Numbered from the stretch's first letter, positions 10,325 to 18,510 are shown. The stretch is DNA of 23,609 bases from Nitrospirota bacterium (GCA_015233485.1 JADFXO010000019.1:1-23609); one strand, 5' to 3'. Translations and numbers: made by a program. The notes: generated by a model from the sequence alone, not told the origin.

Positions 10325-11581
10325 ATGGGCCAGTACATAGGGTTCAATCTGGGAAAGGAAGAGTACGTAATCCCGATAATAAAGGTGCAGGAGATAATGA
10401 AGCCCTCACAGGCTACCAGGCTGCCGCAGACACCAGATAGTGTGTCGGGAATAATAAATCTAAGGGGAAAGACTATCTCAGTGTTAAACCTTAGGCACAG
10501 GTTGGGCCTTAACTGCGAAGACGTTACCGAAAATGGCAATATCATCGTCGTGAATCTTGGCAGGATAACCTTTGGAATAGAGGTTGGCGCGATAACGGGC
10601 GTTATGACAATAGAAAAGGATATGATTAAAACGGACATCGCGTACGTAAGCGGAAAAGACGGCTGCTGTGTAAGCGGTATCGCCAAAATAAACGGTGGAA
10701 AGATGGTAATAATCCTTGATTTCCCGAAACTTCTGGTTTTAGAGGACAACTCTTTGCTGGAGGATGATATAGTAGGCAGCGAAGAGGCCGAAGACGGCAC
10801 CACGATAATCACAAAAAGGGTGATGACAATCGGAGGGGAGTTCTTTGTAAAAGAGGTAAGGGAGTCATTAGTGAAAACCGTCGCAGGCAAGGGGATCGGC
10901 AATAGCGCGGTTGAAAAGATAATGGATGAGGTTCAGAGGCTGCTGGGGGCCTTCGCCTCGGCCAACGTCGAAGAGGCCGAAAAGGCGATTGATGTCCTGT
11001 CGCGCTTTGGAGACAGAGAGATGTTCTCGGGCATCGGCAAGATGACGCGCAAACTTCACGACTCGCTAAATGAGTTTAAAAGGTTATTGGACGACGGCCT
11101 CAGGGTTACAGCGGATGAGGTGATGTCCGACGCCCCCGCGGCTCAGGACAAACTCGAATGGGTCATAGCAAAAACAGAGGAAGCCGCGTCAAATACGATA
11201 ACAATAGCGGAGAAAAATCAGGCCAAATTGGCCGGCATACAGCAGAGGCTCGACATGCTGGAGGCAGAGTTTGGGGCGAGTGTCCCCGGAGCCGAAAAAG
11301 ACACGTTCGATTTTCTGAGGCTTGAAATAAATGAAATAAATAACGACTTCATGGAAATCATGCTGGCCCAGGAGTTTCAGGACGTGACAGGGCAGATACT
11401 TAGGAAGGTTATAACGCTTGTCAGAGAACTTGAGAGCCAGCTTGTAAAGCTCATACTGATGTTCGGCGTGAAACCCGAGACCCAGAGCGGGACAGATAAA
11501 ACAGAAACGGCAGTACCGCAAGAGATGGTATATGCCGCACAGGAAGATGTGGACGCCATGCTGGCCGAATTTGGATTTTAG
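10325..11581 (+). CDS. CheW-CheZ fusion: chemotaxis adaptor joined to CheY-P phosphatase
   Basis: The 418-residue product reads without interruption through two chemotaxis domains. Residues 2 to about 138 form a CheW domain (YIGFNLGKEEYVIPI, SGIINLRGKTISVLNLR, VIILDF). A linker follows, then a CheZ region from about 205: TRKLHDSL near 241-248, a long helical part, and FQDVTGQ containing D353 and Q357, which correspond to the catalytic-site residues D143 and Q147 of E. coli CheZ. The C-terminus DVDAMLAEFGF (408-418) matches the CheY-binding tail helix of CheZ. CheW normally links receptors to CheA and CheZ dephosphorylates CheY. The fusion would place the phosphatase in the receptor array. GGAGG precedes the ATG. 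The domain calls are strong; the physiological effect is inferred. Confidence 0.9.
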   Translation: MGQYIGFNLGKEEYVIPIIKVQEIMKPSQATRLPQTPDSVSGIINLRGKTISVLNLRHRLGLNCEDVTENGNIIVVNLGRITFGIEVGAITGVMTIEKDMIKTDIAYVSGKDGCCVSGIAKINGGKMVIILDFPKLLVLEDNSLLEDDIVGSEEAEDGTTIITKRVMTIGGEFFVKEVRESLVKTVAGKGIGNSAVEKIMDEVQRLLGAFASANVEEAEKAIDVLSRFGDREMFSGIGKMTRKLHDSLNEFKRLLDDGLRVTADEVMSDAPAAQDKLEWVIAKTEEAASNTITIAEKNQAKLAGIQQRLDMLEAEFGASVPGAEKDTFDFLRLEINEINNDFMEIMLAQEFQDVTGQILRKVITLVRELESQLVKLILMFGVKPETQSGTDKTETAVPQEMVYAAQEDVDAMLAEFGF

Positions 11582-11616
11582 CCCATTGACAGAACGATTG
11601 CCAAAAGGAGGGATTT

Positions 11617-13563
11617 ATGTCCGATGAAATGGATGAAATAATAAACGACTTTCTGATTGAGACTACAGAAATAGTAGATGACCTCAGCCAGAAATTTGTG
11701 GAGTTGGAAAACGACAAGGATAACCAGGAACTGGTAAACGGCATATTTCGCTCCGTACATACAATAAAAGGCGCATCGGGATTTTTAGGGTTTAACCAAA
11801 TGGTGCAGCTTACTCATTTAACCGAAAGTGTATTGAAAAAAATAAAAGACGGCGATATCCCATTAACCCCTGGTGTAATGGACGTCATACTGGAGTCCAT
11901 AGACATGGTAAAGGTGTTGCTTGAGCACATAAAGGCCAAAGACGGCATCGAAGAGGACCTCACAGGGATACTGGCGTTGCTTCAGGGCGTTTATGACCAG
12001 GCGGGGGCGCCTGCGGCAGCGCCACCCCCGCAGACCATCCAACAGGCGGAAATACCGGCAGCACCTGCCGAAGACACCGCATCATCCGGCGGCAGCGGCC
12101 CCACGATTGAAGAACTTGACGCCCTTATGGAGGCACAAAGTGACCAGTTGCTCCGGCCGGTTGGCGAAATTCTCGTCGAAGGGGGGTCAGTCACAACGGA
12201 AGAGGTTGACGACGCCCTGAAGATTCAGAACATGATTAAAGAATCCGTCGACACGGGCGAAGTACCTAAGGTCGGCGATATATTGGCGGCAACGGAGAAG
12301 GTATCAAAAGACGAAGTCAAAAAGGCGCTATCAAAACAAACACAGCCCGAAAAAGATAAACCTCCTCAGCAGGCAGAACAGACCATCAGGGTGGACGTAG
12401 AGAGGCTGGACAATGTGTTGAATCTGGTTGGAGAGCTTGTCCTTGCCAGAAACAGGCTGATGAAAGTCGTCTCTAACCTCGAATTAAAATATACCGACAA
12501 CACGGATGTCGCCCCGCTTGCCGAGCTGACGGCATTTATAAATTTAATAACAACAGACCTTCAGCTGGCGGTGATGAAGACAAGGATGCAGGCTGTCAGG
12601 AAGGTTTTTAATAAATTCCCGCGCATGGTACGAGACCTTGCCCGCTCTATGAAGAAGGATGTCGAGCTGGCCCTCTCTGGCGAGGACACGGAACTCGACA
12701 AATCGATAATAGAGGAAATCGGCGACCCGCTGGTGCATTTAGTCAGAAACTCCGTTGACCACGGGGTAGAGATGCCCGATGTAAGAGCGGCGGCCGGCAA
12801 ACCAAGAGGCGGCACAGTACTGTTGTCGGCCTATCAGGAGGGCAATAACATAGTGCTCTCCATAGAGGACGACGGCAAGGGAATAGACGTGGAGATGTTG
12901 AAGGAAAAAATAGTGGAAAAGGGCCTTTCAACGCCGGACGAGCTTGAGAGGCTGTCGACGAAGGAAATCCTTGATTATATATTTCTGCCTGGATTTTCAA
13001 CGGCAAAGGTGGTATCAGACGTATCGGGGCGCGGCGTAGGAATGGATGTTGTAAAGACAAATATAATGAAATTAAACGGCACGATTACGATTGAGACGGA
13101 AAAGGGGAAAGGAACGAAGTTTCTACTGAGGCTGCCGCTGACGCTTGCAATAATACAGGCGCTGATGGTTGGCGTGGGCACAGAGGTGTTTGCCGTGCCG
13201 CTGGCCTCTGTCGTAGAGACCGTGCGCATAGACCAGTCCAATATAAAGACCATAAGGGGCCAGGAGACGGTAATCCTGAGAAACGAGATAGTGCCGGTAC
13301 ACAGGCTGGCGAACAAGTTCTTTCTGCCGATGGGGCAGTCAAACGGCGGGCATAAGATGTATCTCGTGGTTATACTAATAGGAGAGAAGAAATTCGGAAT
13401 GATGGTCGATAAACTATTCGGACAGGAAGAGGTCGTGATAAAATCAATAGAAGGTTTCTCTAACAGCTCAGAAGGCATAGCCGGCGCAACAATAACCGGA
13501 GACGGCAAAGTGGTATTAATCCTTGACCCGGCTGTGATGTTCGTCGGTGACCTGCGTACATAG
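11617..13563 (+). CDS. cheA: CheA, chemotaxis histidine kinase, atypical P2 region
   Basis: CheA autophosphorylates and passes phosphate to CheY and CheB. The 648-residue protein has an N-terminal HPt domain with phospho-histidine H48 in SVHTIKGASGFLGF. Then comes a proline/alanine-rich linker, followed by two copies of a small motif, VGEILVEGGSVTTEEVDDAL (about 182-201) and VGDILAATEKVSKDEVKKAL (about 219-238). A recognisable CheY-binding P2 domain is not seen in this space. The dimerisation helices start near 256; the ATPase domain has HLVRNSVDHG (374-383), DDGKGI (418-423) and GRGVGMDVV (near 471). The C-terminal CheW-like P5 domain begins near 505. AGGAGGG precedes the ATG; cheB follows after 12 bases. 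Confidence 0.96.
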   Translation: MSDEMDEIINDFLIETTEIVDDLSQKFVELENDKDNQELVNGIFRSVHTIKGASGFLGFNQMVQLTHLTESVLKKIKDGDIPLTPGVMDVILESIDMVKVLLEHIKAKDGIEEDLTGILALLQGVYDQAGAPAAAPPPQTIQQAEIPAAPAEDTASSGGSGPTIEELDALMEAQSDQLLRPVGEILVEGGSVTTEEVDDALKIQNMIKESVDTGEVPKVGDILAATEKVSKDEVKKALSKQTQPEKDKPPQQAEQTIRVDVERLDNVLNLVGELVLARNRLMKVVSNLELKYTDNTDVAPLAELTAFINLITTDLQLAVMKTRMQAVRKVFNKFPRMVRDLARSMKKDVELALSGEDTELDKSIIEEIGDPLVHLVRNSVDHGVEMPDVRAAAGKPRGGTVLLSAYQEGNNIVLSIEDDGKGIDVEMLKEKIVEKGLSTPDELERLSTKEILDYIFLPGFSTAKVVSDVSGRGVGMDVVKTNIMKLNGTITIETEKGKGTKFLLRLPLTLAIIQALMVGVGTEVFAVPLASVVETVRIDQSNIKTIRGQETVILRNEIVPVHRLANKFFLPMGQSNGGHKMYLVVILIGEKKFGMMVDKLFGQEEVVIKSIEGFSNSSEGIAGATITGDGKVVLILDPAVMFVGDLRT

Positions 13564-13575
13564 ATTAAAGGAACT

Positions 13576-14640
13576 ATGGATAGAATAAAGGTACTGATAG
13601 TTGACGATTCGGCATTTATGAGAAATGCGCTTAAGAGCATGATATCATCCGACGATGATTTACAGGTAGTCGGGGTTGCGTGCGACGGTGTGGAGGCGGT
13701 AGAGAAGGTTTTATTGCTGAAGCCGGATATTGTAACGATGGACGTGGAAATGCCAAAAATGGATGGATTAGAGGCACTGAAGCAGATAATGGCTAAGTAC
13801 CCTGTTCCGGTAATAATGCTAAGTTCGTACACGACAGAGGGTGCTGCGACGACGCTTCGCGCGCTTGAGCTTGGCGCCGTGGATTTTATTCCTAAGAATC
13901 TCTCTGATCTATCAATAAACATAATGAATATAAGACTGATACTGATAGATAAGTTAAAACAAATCAGCGGCAGCAAGGCGCAGCGAACGAGGCGCCCGGC
14001 TGACGAAGCGGTACATCATTCACCGCCTTTACCGCCTGTAAACCATACAAAGGCCGTGAAATTTATGTCGTCAAAGAAGATGGCGATTGTGGCGATAGGG
14101 ACGTCAACCGGCGGCCCGAAGGCGCTTCAGACAGTGGTACCCTTGCTGCCGAAGAATTTCCCCGTGCCCATTGTAATCTCGCAGCATATGCCGGCGACAT
14201 TTACCGGCCCGTTTGCACAACGTCTGAACCAACTAAGCCAGATGCAGGTAAAAGAGGCCACACAAGGCGAGAGGATAGAAAACGGCATAGTCTACATAGC
14301 CCCCGGCTCTGGACACATGAGCCTGATAAGAAAGGGCACAGACAGGATAATAAACATCGCCGAGAACGCCGAATATATATATAAACCCTCAGTGGATGTG
14401 ATGATGCTGTCTGTGGCGGCGGCAAACCCGGGGGCGTGTCTCGGTGTTATTCTAACTGGAATGGGCAACGACGGCCTTAAGGGAATGAAGGCAATACGGG
14501 ACTCCGGTGGAAAGACGATAGCCCAGAACGAGGACACATGCGTGGTGTATGGGATGCCGAAGGCCGTGGTCGATGCAGGCATTGCTGACAAAATCACACC
14601 GCTTAACGGCATTGCCGGTGAGATAATAAGCTCAATATAG
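13576..14640 (+). CDS. cheB: CheB, receptor methylesterase/deamidase response regulator
   Basis: CheB removes methyl groups from receptor glutamates and is activated by CheA. The 354-residue protein has an N-terminal receiver with D10/D11 and phospho-acceptor D56 in VTMDVEMPKMDG. A linker runs from about 125 to 165. The C-terminal methylesterase domain has S177 in GTSTGG, H204 in SQHMP and D299 in LTGMGNDG, which form the expected catalytic triad. Length and order are standard. AAAGGA lies just upstream of the ATG. It is the last gene of the plus-strand series and converges with fliS. Confidence 0.97.
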   Translation: MDRIKVLIVDDSAFMRNALKSMISSDDDLQVVGVACDGVEAVEKVLLLKPDIVTMDVEMPKMDGLEALKQIMAKYPVPVIMLSSYTTEGAATTLRALELGAVDFIPKNLSDLSINIMNIRLILIDKLKQISGSKAQRTRRPADEAVHHSPPLPPVNHTKAVKFMSSKKMAIVAIGTSTGGPKALQTVVPLLPKNFPVPIVISQHMPATFTGPFAQRLNQLSQMQVKEATQGERIENGIVYIAPGSGHMSLIRKGTDRIINIAENAEYIYKPSVDVMMLSVAAANPGACLGVILTGMGNDGLKGMKAIRDSGGKTIAQNEDTCVVYGMPKAVVDAGIADKITPLNGIAGEIISSI

Positions 14641-14730
14641 GCGATTTCGGGATAGGCAATCTTGGGCAGTATTCATTAAAATGCCTGTGAAGTTAGCGCT
14701 GGCGGAGTATCATCTGGATTAGAGTGTCAT

Positions 14731-14762
14731 GTTCTGGATTCCTGCTTTCGCAGGAATGACAG
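14731..14762 (-). repeat. Palindromic repeat unit (copy 2)
   Basis: A 32-base unit starting GTTCTGGATTCC and ending GGAATGACAG, with the central palindrome ATTCCTGC-TTTC-GCAGGAAT. Its reverse complement equals copy 3 except for the four-base loop (GAAA against TTTC). It is the inverted partner of the unit at 14812. Confidence 0.88.
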
Positions 14763-14811
14763 GCCTAGGGGTTGTCCTGTCCTGTCTTTTCTGTCATCTG
14801 TGCAGCCCTGT

Positions 14812-14843
14812 CTGTCATTCCTGCTTTCGCAGGAATCCAGAAC
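14812..14843 (+). repeat. Palindromic repeat unit (copy 3)
   Basis: A 32-base unit starting CTGTCATTCCTGC and ending GGAATCCAGAAC. With copy 2 it forms an arrangement like a bacterial interspersed mosaic element, able to make either two small hairpins or one long stem across the 49-base spacer. Confidence 0.88.
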
Positions 14844-14898
14844 GCAACACGCGACCAAACCGGCAAACGGCCAAGAGGTACTATTTCTCCAGCGGCTA

Positions 14899-15318
14899 TT
14901 AGTGGACACTCATATGCTGGCGCAGTGTGGCCGGCGACTGAGGCACTATTGATTTAACCTCCACCCACGCGCTTTTCAATGTCCTTAGAAGCTCCTGCAT
15001 GTGATATATCTTGTCGACTGATTCGGTGGCGTTTATCCTTGTAAGCTCAAGAAGCATATAGGTATAGAGGTCATGCAAACTAACGGCTACTTCGCCGCCG
15101 ATTTCCATATCAAGGGAACTCATCAGCTCCTCTACAATGGCCCTGGCTCTGTTGAGATACTGGATTTTCATCGGCCTGTTCTTCTTCTCTATGCTAAAAA
15201 TCGCCTTCGATAAAAACCCTATTGCCCCGTCGTATAGTTTTATCACGAGATCAAGCGGAGACAAATTATTTATGTCCGTGCTTATATAAGCACTCTTTGC
15301 GTATGCCGGGTTTGTCAC
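14899..15318 (-). CDS. fliS: FliS, flagellin export chaperone
   Basis: FliS binds the C-terminus of unpolymerised flagellin in the cytoplasm and delivers it to the export gate. The 139-residue product shows the family pattern: a short N-terminus with AYISTDINNLSPLDLVIKLY, the GAIGFLSKA helix and a later ELMSSLDMEIGGEVAVSL segment. The length is normal (about 125-140). The start is GTG, with AGGAGG six bases before it, in the 13-base gap after the fliD stop. It is the last gene of the minus-strand filament operon, after flaG and fliD, a common order. Confidence 0.95.
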   Translation of the reverse strand: MTNPAYAKSAYISTDINNLSPLDLVIKLYDGAIGFLSKAIFSIEKKNRPMKIQYLNRARAIVEELMSSLDMEIGGEVAVSLHDLYTYMLLELTRINATESVDKIYHMQELLRTLKSAWVEVKSIVPQSPATLRQHMSVH

Positions 15319-15331
15319 TACTACCCTCCTG

Positions 15332-16807
15332 TTATGCCGTTGTATTTAAAGTTGGAATCGCATTTGTGCTACTCGTGGTACTGGAACTGCTGCTTGAAGT
15401 AGAAGTCAGACTACCGCTTTGACTCCTTAATTGCGAAATTGTGGCCTCAAGTTGGGCATATTTCTGCTGATACATCGAATATTCATTGTTAAGCTGCTCT
15501 GACATGCCCGACTCTTGCGTCTGAATAGTAGAGATATTGCTTTGCAGGGTAGTGGTCACATTTGCTATCGTGGAGCTAATGAGATTGCCGAGCATCCCGT
15601 ACGCCGAAGGGGTCTTGCTCGCATAGCTGCTGTACTGATAGGACAGGGCGTCAAGGAGTTTATTGAATCCAAGCTGATTATAGCTTACGGCCTTGTCCAT
15701 CGCCGCGGTATCGATTTGCAGAGTCCCATCTTTGAGATGATTTATCCCAAATTGAGCAAGAATGGAAGTAGCGCCGTTAAAATATGTCGTTGTCATGGTT
15801 CTTATGGCGTTTTGAATCGTACGTACCGTCGTGTCGGAGTATAGCGGCTGCCCCTGCCCGGACACCTGGCTCAATTGGGTCAGGACATCATTATATGCGG
15901 TCACAAACGTTTTCAGGCCGGTGGAACTTGAGGCTGAATTCTGCCCTATGTTCAACACTACAGGCGACGGCGAGGTGGCGCTCTGCAAATTAATAGTTAC
16001 ACCTTTAAGGACATTTGTCAGCGTGTTGGTATGGCTCGTTATTGATAGGCCGTTAACGGTAAACGACGCGTCTGAACCTGTCTGGAGAAGCGTCGTAGGG
16101 CCAGAAGCAGGGTTTGTTGAATCATAAGAAAGGTCGTTTAGGTTCAGCCCTGCCGGACCGGTACTCGTGCCGGTTATTTGCAGGCCGTTTATTGCGCCAC
16201 CGTTTTTAGTGCTTACGATGAGCCTATATCCGATGCCATCGTTTATCACCGATGCGCTAACATCGGTGGCGCTTCTGTTTATAGCATCTCTTATGCCGGA
16301 GAGGGTGTTGTTACTACGATCAATATTTATCGTCGTTGCGTGCCCGCCGTTACCCACGGTGAGCGTGCCGGTTGAGAACGCTACGGTGGTGTCGGAGGCA
16401 TACGACTGTGAAATAACCTCTTCGTTCTGGGCCAGCCGGTTTACCTTTATCGAGTAGCTGCCTGGGGAGGCCTTGGCAGAGGCTGTGGCTGTAAGGACAG
16501 TTTGATTCGACGACGTGACGTTAAATGTGCTGACATTTGCTGACGTAAGCCCGGCTACGGCTGTTTTAAGCGTGGACAGACTTGAGGAAATCTGGCCATA
16601 GGCGCTTATTTCGCTCTGGTAACTGGCCGCCTTTGTCGCAAGGTTGTTGTATGGCTGCACATCCACCTGCATACTCGCATTGATTATAGCGGTGGTATTA
16701 AGCCCTGACGCAACACCCGTAGAAAGCGCCACAGGCGGCGTACTGGGTGTCCATGGAGCCGTCACACCCGTTGTAGCCGCACCTGTCGAACCCGTCGCAT
16801 CAGCCAT
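15332..16807 (-). CDS. fliD: FliD, flagellar filament cap protein (HAP2)
   Basis: FliD forms the cap at the filament tip, where exported flagellin folds and is added. The product is 491 residues. The N-terminal part has the family motif ASGLNTTAIINASM followed by a predicted coiled-coil-like helix. The middle is Ser/Thr/Gly-rich and the C-terminal region again is helical (SNISTIQTQESGMSEQLN), as expected for the D0/D1 ends. The start at 16807 is chosen because AAGGAGG lies six bases upstream and the flaG stop lies one base before it; a frame continuing 23 codons further would overlap flaG. The C-terminus has a serine/threonine run. Confidence 0.93.
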   Translation of the reverse strand: MADATGSTGAATTGVTAPWTPSTPPVALSTGVASGLNTTAIINASMQVDVQPYNNLATKAASYQSEISAYGQISSSLSTLKTAVAGLTSANVSTFNVTSSNQTVLTATASAKASPGSYSIKVNRLAQNEEVISQSYASDTTVAFSTGTLTVGNGGHATTINIDRSNNTLSGIRDAINRSATDVSASVINDGIGYRLIVSTKNGGAINGLQITGTSTGPAGLNLNDLSYDSTNPASGPTTLLQTGSDASFTVNGLSITSHTNTLTNVLKGVTINLQSATSPSPVVLNIGQNSASSSTGLKTFVTAYNDVLTQLSQVSGQGQPLYSDTTVRTIQNAIRTMTTTYFNGATSILAQFGINHLKDGTLQIDTAAMDKAVSYNQLGFNKLLDALSYQYSSYASKTPSAYGMLGNLISSTIANVTTTLQSNISTIQTQESGMSEQLNNEYSMYQQKYAQLEATISQLRSQSGSLTSTSSSSSSTTSSTNAIPTLNTTA

Positions 16808-16808
16808 G

Positions 16809-17213
16809 TCAGGCCTCCTTGTGGTAAAGGTTATTCCCGCTGCTTGATTGTAAAAGGTTCTTTGCATTCTCGTCAAGAACCTTTATTGTCTGCAAATAAT
16901 CCGCGGCAGGTATCTGCTGAACTACCTTACCAGAAGAATCGGTTACTTTTATTACCACGTTTTTATCATCGTCAACGTCAAAATATGCCTTTCCCTCAGT
17001 CATCGGCTTTTCAGAGGCATTATTACCGCCCTTATTGCCGGCATTTCCTTGCTGATTGGGATCGACGGCCGCTTGCTGCGATATGGCGCTGACAGAGGTC
17101 TTGATCTCTGACTGTGGTCCGCCAGTATGCGCAGTGTCGGCCTGGTTTCCGCCATTTGGCGGCAACGCCGTACTGCTTATATATGCACCCATCGAATTCA
17201 GGTTAACATCCAT
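16809..17213 (-). CDS. flaG: FlaG family protein
   Basis: FlaG proteins are small and often encoded beside fliD; in several bacteria they affect filament length, though the mechanism is unclear. The 134-residue product has a variable N-terminal half rich in Asn, Gln and Gly. The conserved C-terminal half has KAYFDVDDDKNVVIKVTDSS followed by GKVVQQIPAADYL, the family hallmark (V-x-Q-I-P). AAAGGAGGAA lies just upstream of the ATG. The stop is one base before the fliD start, so the two are coupled. No good sigma-28 promoter is seen just upstream, so it may be read from the fliC1 promoter past the modest terminator at 17288. Confidence 0.9.
   Translation of the reverse strand: MDVNLNSMGAYISSTALPPNGGNQADTAHTGGPQSEIKTSVSAISQQAAVDPNQQGNAGNKGGNNASEKPMTEGKAYFDVDDDKNVVIKVTDSSGKVVQQIPAADYLQTIKVLDENAKNLLQSSSGNNLYHKEA
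16814..16820 (-). promoter_or_regulatory. Shine-Dalgarno AAGGAGG that decides the fliD start
   Basis: AAGGAGG (minus strand) lies six bases before the ATG at 16807, within the last codons of flaG. It supports the MADATGS start and argues against the longer upstream start at 16876. Confidence 0.85.
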
Positions 17214-17287
17214 AACTTCCTCCTTTGAAGCACTCCTCTATATCGCCCGCATTGTCCTAGCCGTCAGGCAACTTTAGAAAAGTATAT

Positions 17288-17309
17288 GGGGAGGCAAACC
17301 AGCCTCCCC
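17288..17309 (-). terminator. Stem-loop after fliC1
   Basis: An 8-bp perfect stem, GGGGAGGC and GCCTCCCC, encloses a 6-base loop 18 bases beyond the fliC1 stop. On the minus strand it is followed by ATATACTTTTCT, a weak U-rich tail. It probably attenuates flagellin transcription before flaG-fliD-fliS. Confidence 0.72.
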
Positions 17310-17327
17310 TTCAACTATCTTGTCCAA

Positions 17328-18329
17328 CTATTTCAGCAGGGCAAGCACATTCTGTGGTTGAGTGTTTGCCTGAGACAATACCGATATACCCGCTTGCTGT
17401 ATTATCATATATTTTGTCAGGTTTGCTGTCTCTGACGCGAAGTTGGCGTCCATAATTCTTGAACGGGCGGCCGTAGTAGTCTCTACTTCATTCGAAAGAT
17501 TAGAGATAGCAGCGTTAAACTCATTGGCCTTAGCACCCATAGAAGAGTTAGCCGCTGCGACCTGGCTCAATGCCCCGTCTATAATCGCTATGGCGTTTGA
17601 GGCCTGTGAAGTCAATCCGGTTGCGCTGTTTACCAGCAACGATGCCTTTCCAGAATATGTAATAGTCGTTTGTGTAGTGAAGCTATATGCCCTGGGCGCC
17701 CCTGCTCCTGACAGCCACGAACCGTCTCCCACGCCGGACACCCCGACCGTTGAGGCCGTGTGCATGTCCATGAGATGGAGGATCGCTCCGTTTTTACCGG
17801 TTGCCGAAAAGGTGTTCCCGCCTAACGCGTCTGTATTCATCGAAGCTATGCTGATATGAATCTGTGCGTCGCTGGCATTATAACCGACCGCCAATCTTGC
17901 CGCGTAAGTGCCGTCAAGGAGAGGCTTATTGTTAAACGTCGTCTGCGTGGAAATCCGTGCAACATCCTCGACGAGCGAGTTTATTTCCATCTGCATTGAC
18001 CCTATGTCACTGGCGCCGTACTGCCCGCTTGTTGCCTGCACGGACAGCTCTCTCATCCTCTGCAGGTTGCTCGTTATCTGGGTCATCGAGCCTCCGGCCG
18101 TCTGAGCCATAGACAAACCGTCGTTGGCGTTGTTTATCGCAACGTTAAGACCCCTTGTCTGCGAATCCATTCTTGTTGCAATAGCCAGACCCGCGGCGTC
18201 ATCTGCCGAGGTATTGATTCTCAGGCCGGATGACAACCTCTGCATTGCCTGTGCTAATGGTGTCTGTGTGGCATTAAGATTCCTCTGCGCGTCGACCGAC
18301 AGCATGTTTGTGTTGATAGTCATACCCAT
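17328..18329 (-). CDS. fliC: Flagellin, copy 1 (downstream copy)
   Basis: Flagellin is the filament subunit, exported unfolded through the flagellar gate. The 333-residue product has the conserved N-terminal D0/D1 (INTNMLSVDAQRNLNATQT, then QRLSSGLRINTSADDAAGLA) and C-terminal D1/D0 (ANLTKYMIIQQAGISVLSQA, ending PQNVLALLK). The short central variable part (about residues 175-235) shows a compact flagellin with little surface domain. The start at 18329 (MGMTINTN) is chosen because GGAGGT lies seven bases upstream; a longer frame from 18344 would start within that binding site. It has its own sigma-28-type promoter. Its paralogue lies immediately upstream. Confidence 0.96.
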   Translation of the reverse strand: MGMTINTNMLSVDAQRNLNATQTPLAQAMQRLSSGLRINTSADDAAGLAIATRMDSQTRGLNVAINNANDGLSMAQTAGGSMTQITSNLQRMRELSVQATSGQYGASDIGSMQMEINSLVEDVARISTQTTFNNKPLLDGTYAARLAVGYNASDAQIHISIASMNTDALGGNTFSATGKNGAILHLMDMHTASTVGVSGVGDGSWLSGAGAPRAYSFTTQTTITYSGKASLLVNSATGLTSQASNAIAIIDGALSQVAAANSSMGAKANEFNAAISNLSNEVETTTAARSRIMDANFASETANLTKYMIIQQAGISVLSQANTQPQNVLALLK

Positions 18330-18470
18330 GTCTTCTACCTCCATGTAATGTTACTAATTTTAGTCTAAAATAGCTTCCCGCTATCTTTCACTCGTGCGAC
18401 CCGTACTCCCTTACCCCTTTATTGGGGCTGCTTATCCCTTTTACCGCTCCTTAACTCTATCCGAGTTAAT
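18330..18470 (-). other. fliC1 5' leader with several hairpins
   Basis: The predicted transcript leader is about 140 nt. It has a perfect 7-bp stem with a 5-base loop at its 5' end (TTAACTC/GAGTTAA, 18451-18469), a CCCC/GGGG hairpin near 18414-18427, and an AGATAGC/GCTATTT stem near 18370-18387. It also has four ANGGA triplet contexts (AAGGA, AGGGA twice, ATGGA), one overlapping the Shine-Dalgarno sequence. A structured leader could stabilise the mRNA or bind a regulator such as CsrA; this is inference. Confidence 0.5.
18337..18342 (-). promoter_or_regulatory. Shine-Dalgarno GGAGGT that decides the fliC1 start
   Basis: GGAGGT lies seven bases before the ATG at 18329. The alternative ATG at 18344 overlaps it, so translation from there is unlikely. 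Confidence 0.8.
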
Positions 18471-18474
18471 ATAC

Positions 18475-18501
18475 TTATCGGATTTCTGCTTAAAAACTTT
18501 A
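18475..18501 (-). promoter_or_regulatory. Sigma-28 promoter of fliC1
   Basis: On the minus strand TAAA (18498-18501) is followed after exactly 15 bases by TCCGATAA (18475-18482), against the consensus TAAA-N15-GCCGATAA. It starts 10 bases beyond the stop codon of the upstream flagellin gene. FliA, encoded in this window, is the expected sigma factor. Confidence 0.9.
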
Positions 18502-18510
18502 ATAGTCCAT

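Larger units (their letters stand above)
14641..14898. other. Gap between convergent cheB and fliS
   Basis: These 258 bases lie between the 3' ends of cheB and fliS. They hold an inverted pair of palindromic repeats (14731-14762 and 14812-14843) separated by a CTGTC-rich spacer. Short open frames across it read as repeat translations (FLRKQESR, VIPAFAGIQ) and are not considered genes. The palindromes may end transcription from both sides. Confidence 0.7.

Noticed and set aside
12975..13976. Long open frame (333 codons) on the minus strand opposite cheA and cheB
   Set aside because: It lies opposite two certain genes, crosses their junction, and its translation is rich in Ser/Ile/Thr with no recognisable domain. 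It reflects codon bias of the real genes.
14727..14957. Short open frames in the cheB-fliS gap on both strands
   Set aside because: Their translations contain FLRKQESR and VIPAFAGIQ, the well-known products of reading through this palindromic repeat.
16808..16876. Longer fliD start at 16876
   Set aside because: It would overlap flaG by 68 bases and lacks a ribosome binding site, whereas AAGGAGG lies six bases before 16807.
17226..17287. Sigma-28 promoter for flaG
   Set aside because: A GGCGATAT is present near 17230, but the -35 at 15 bases upstream is TGAC, only half matching TAAA.
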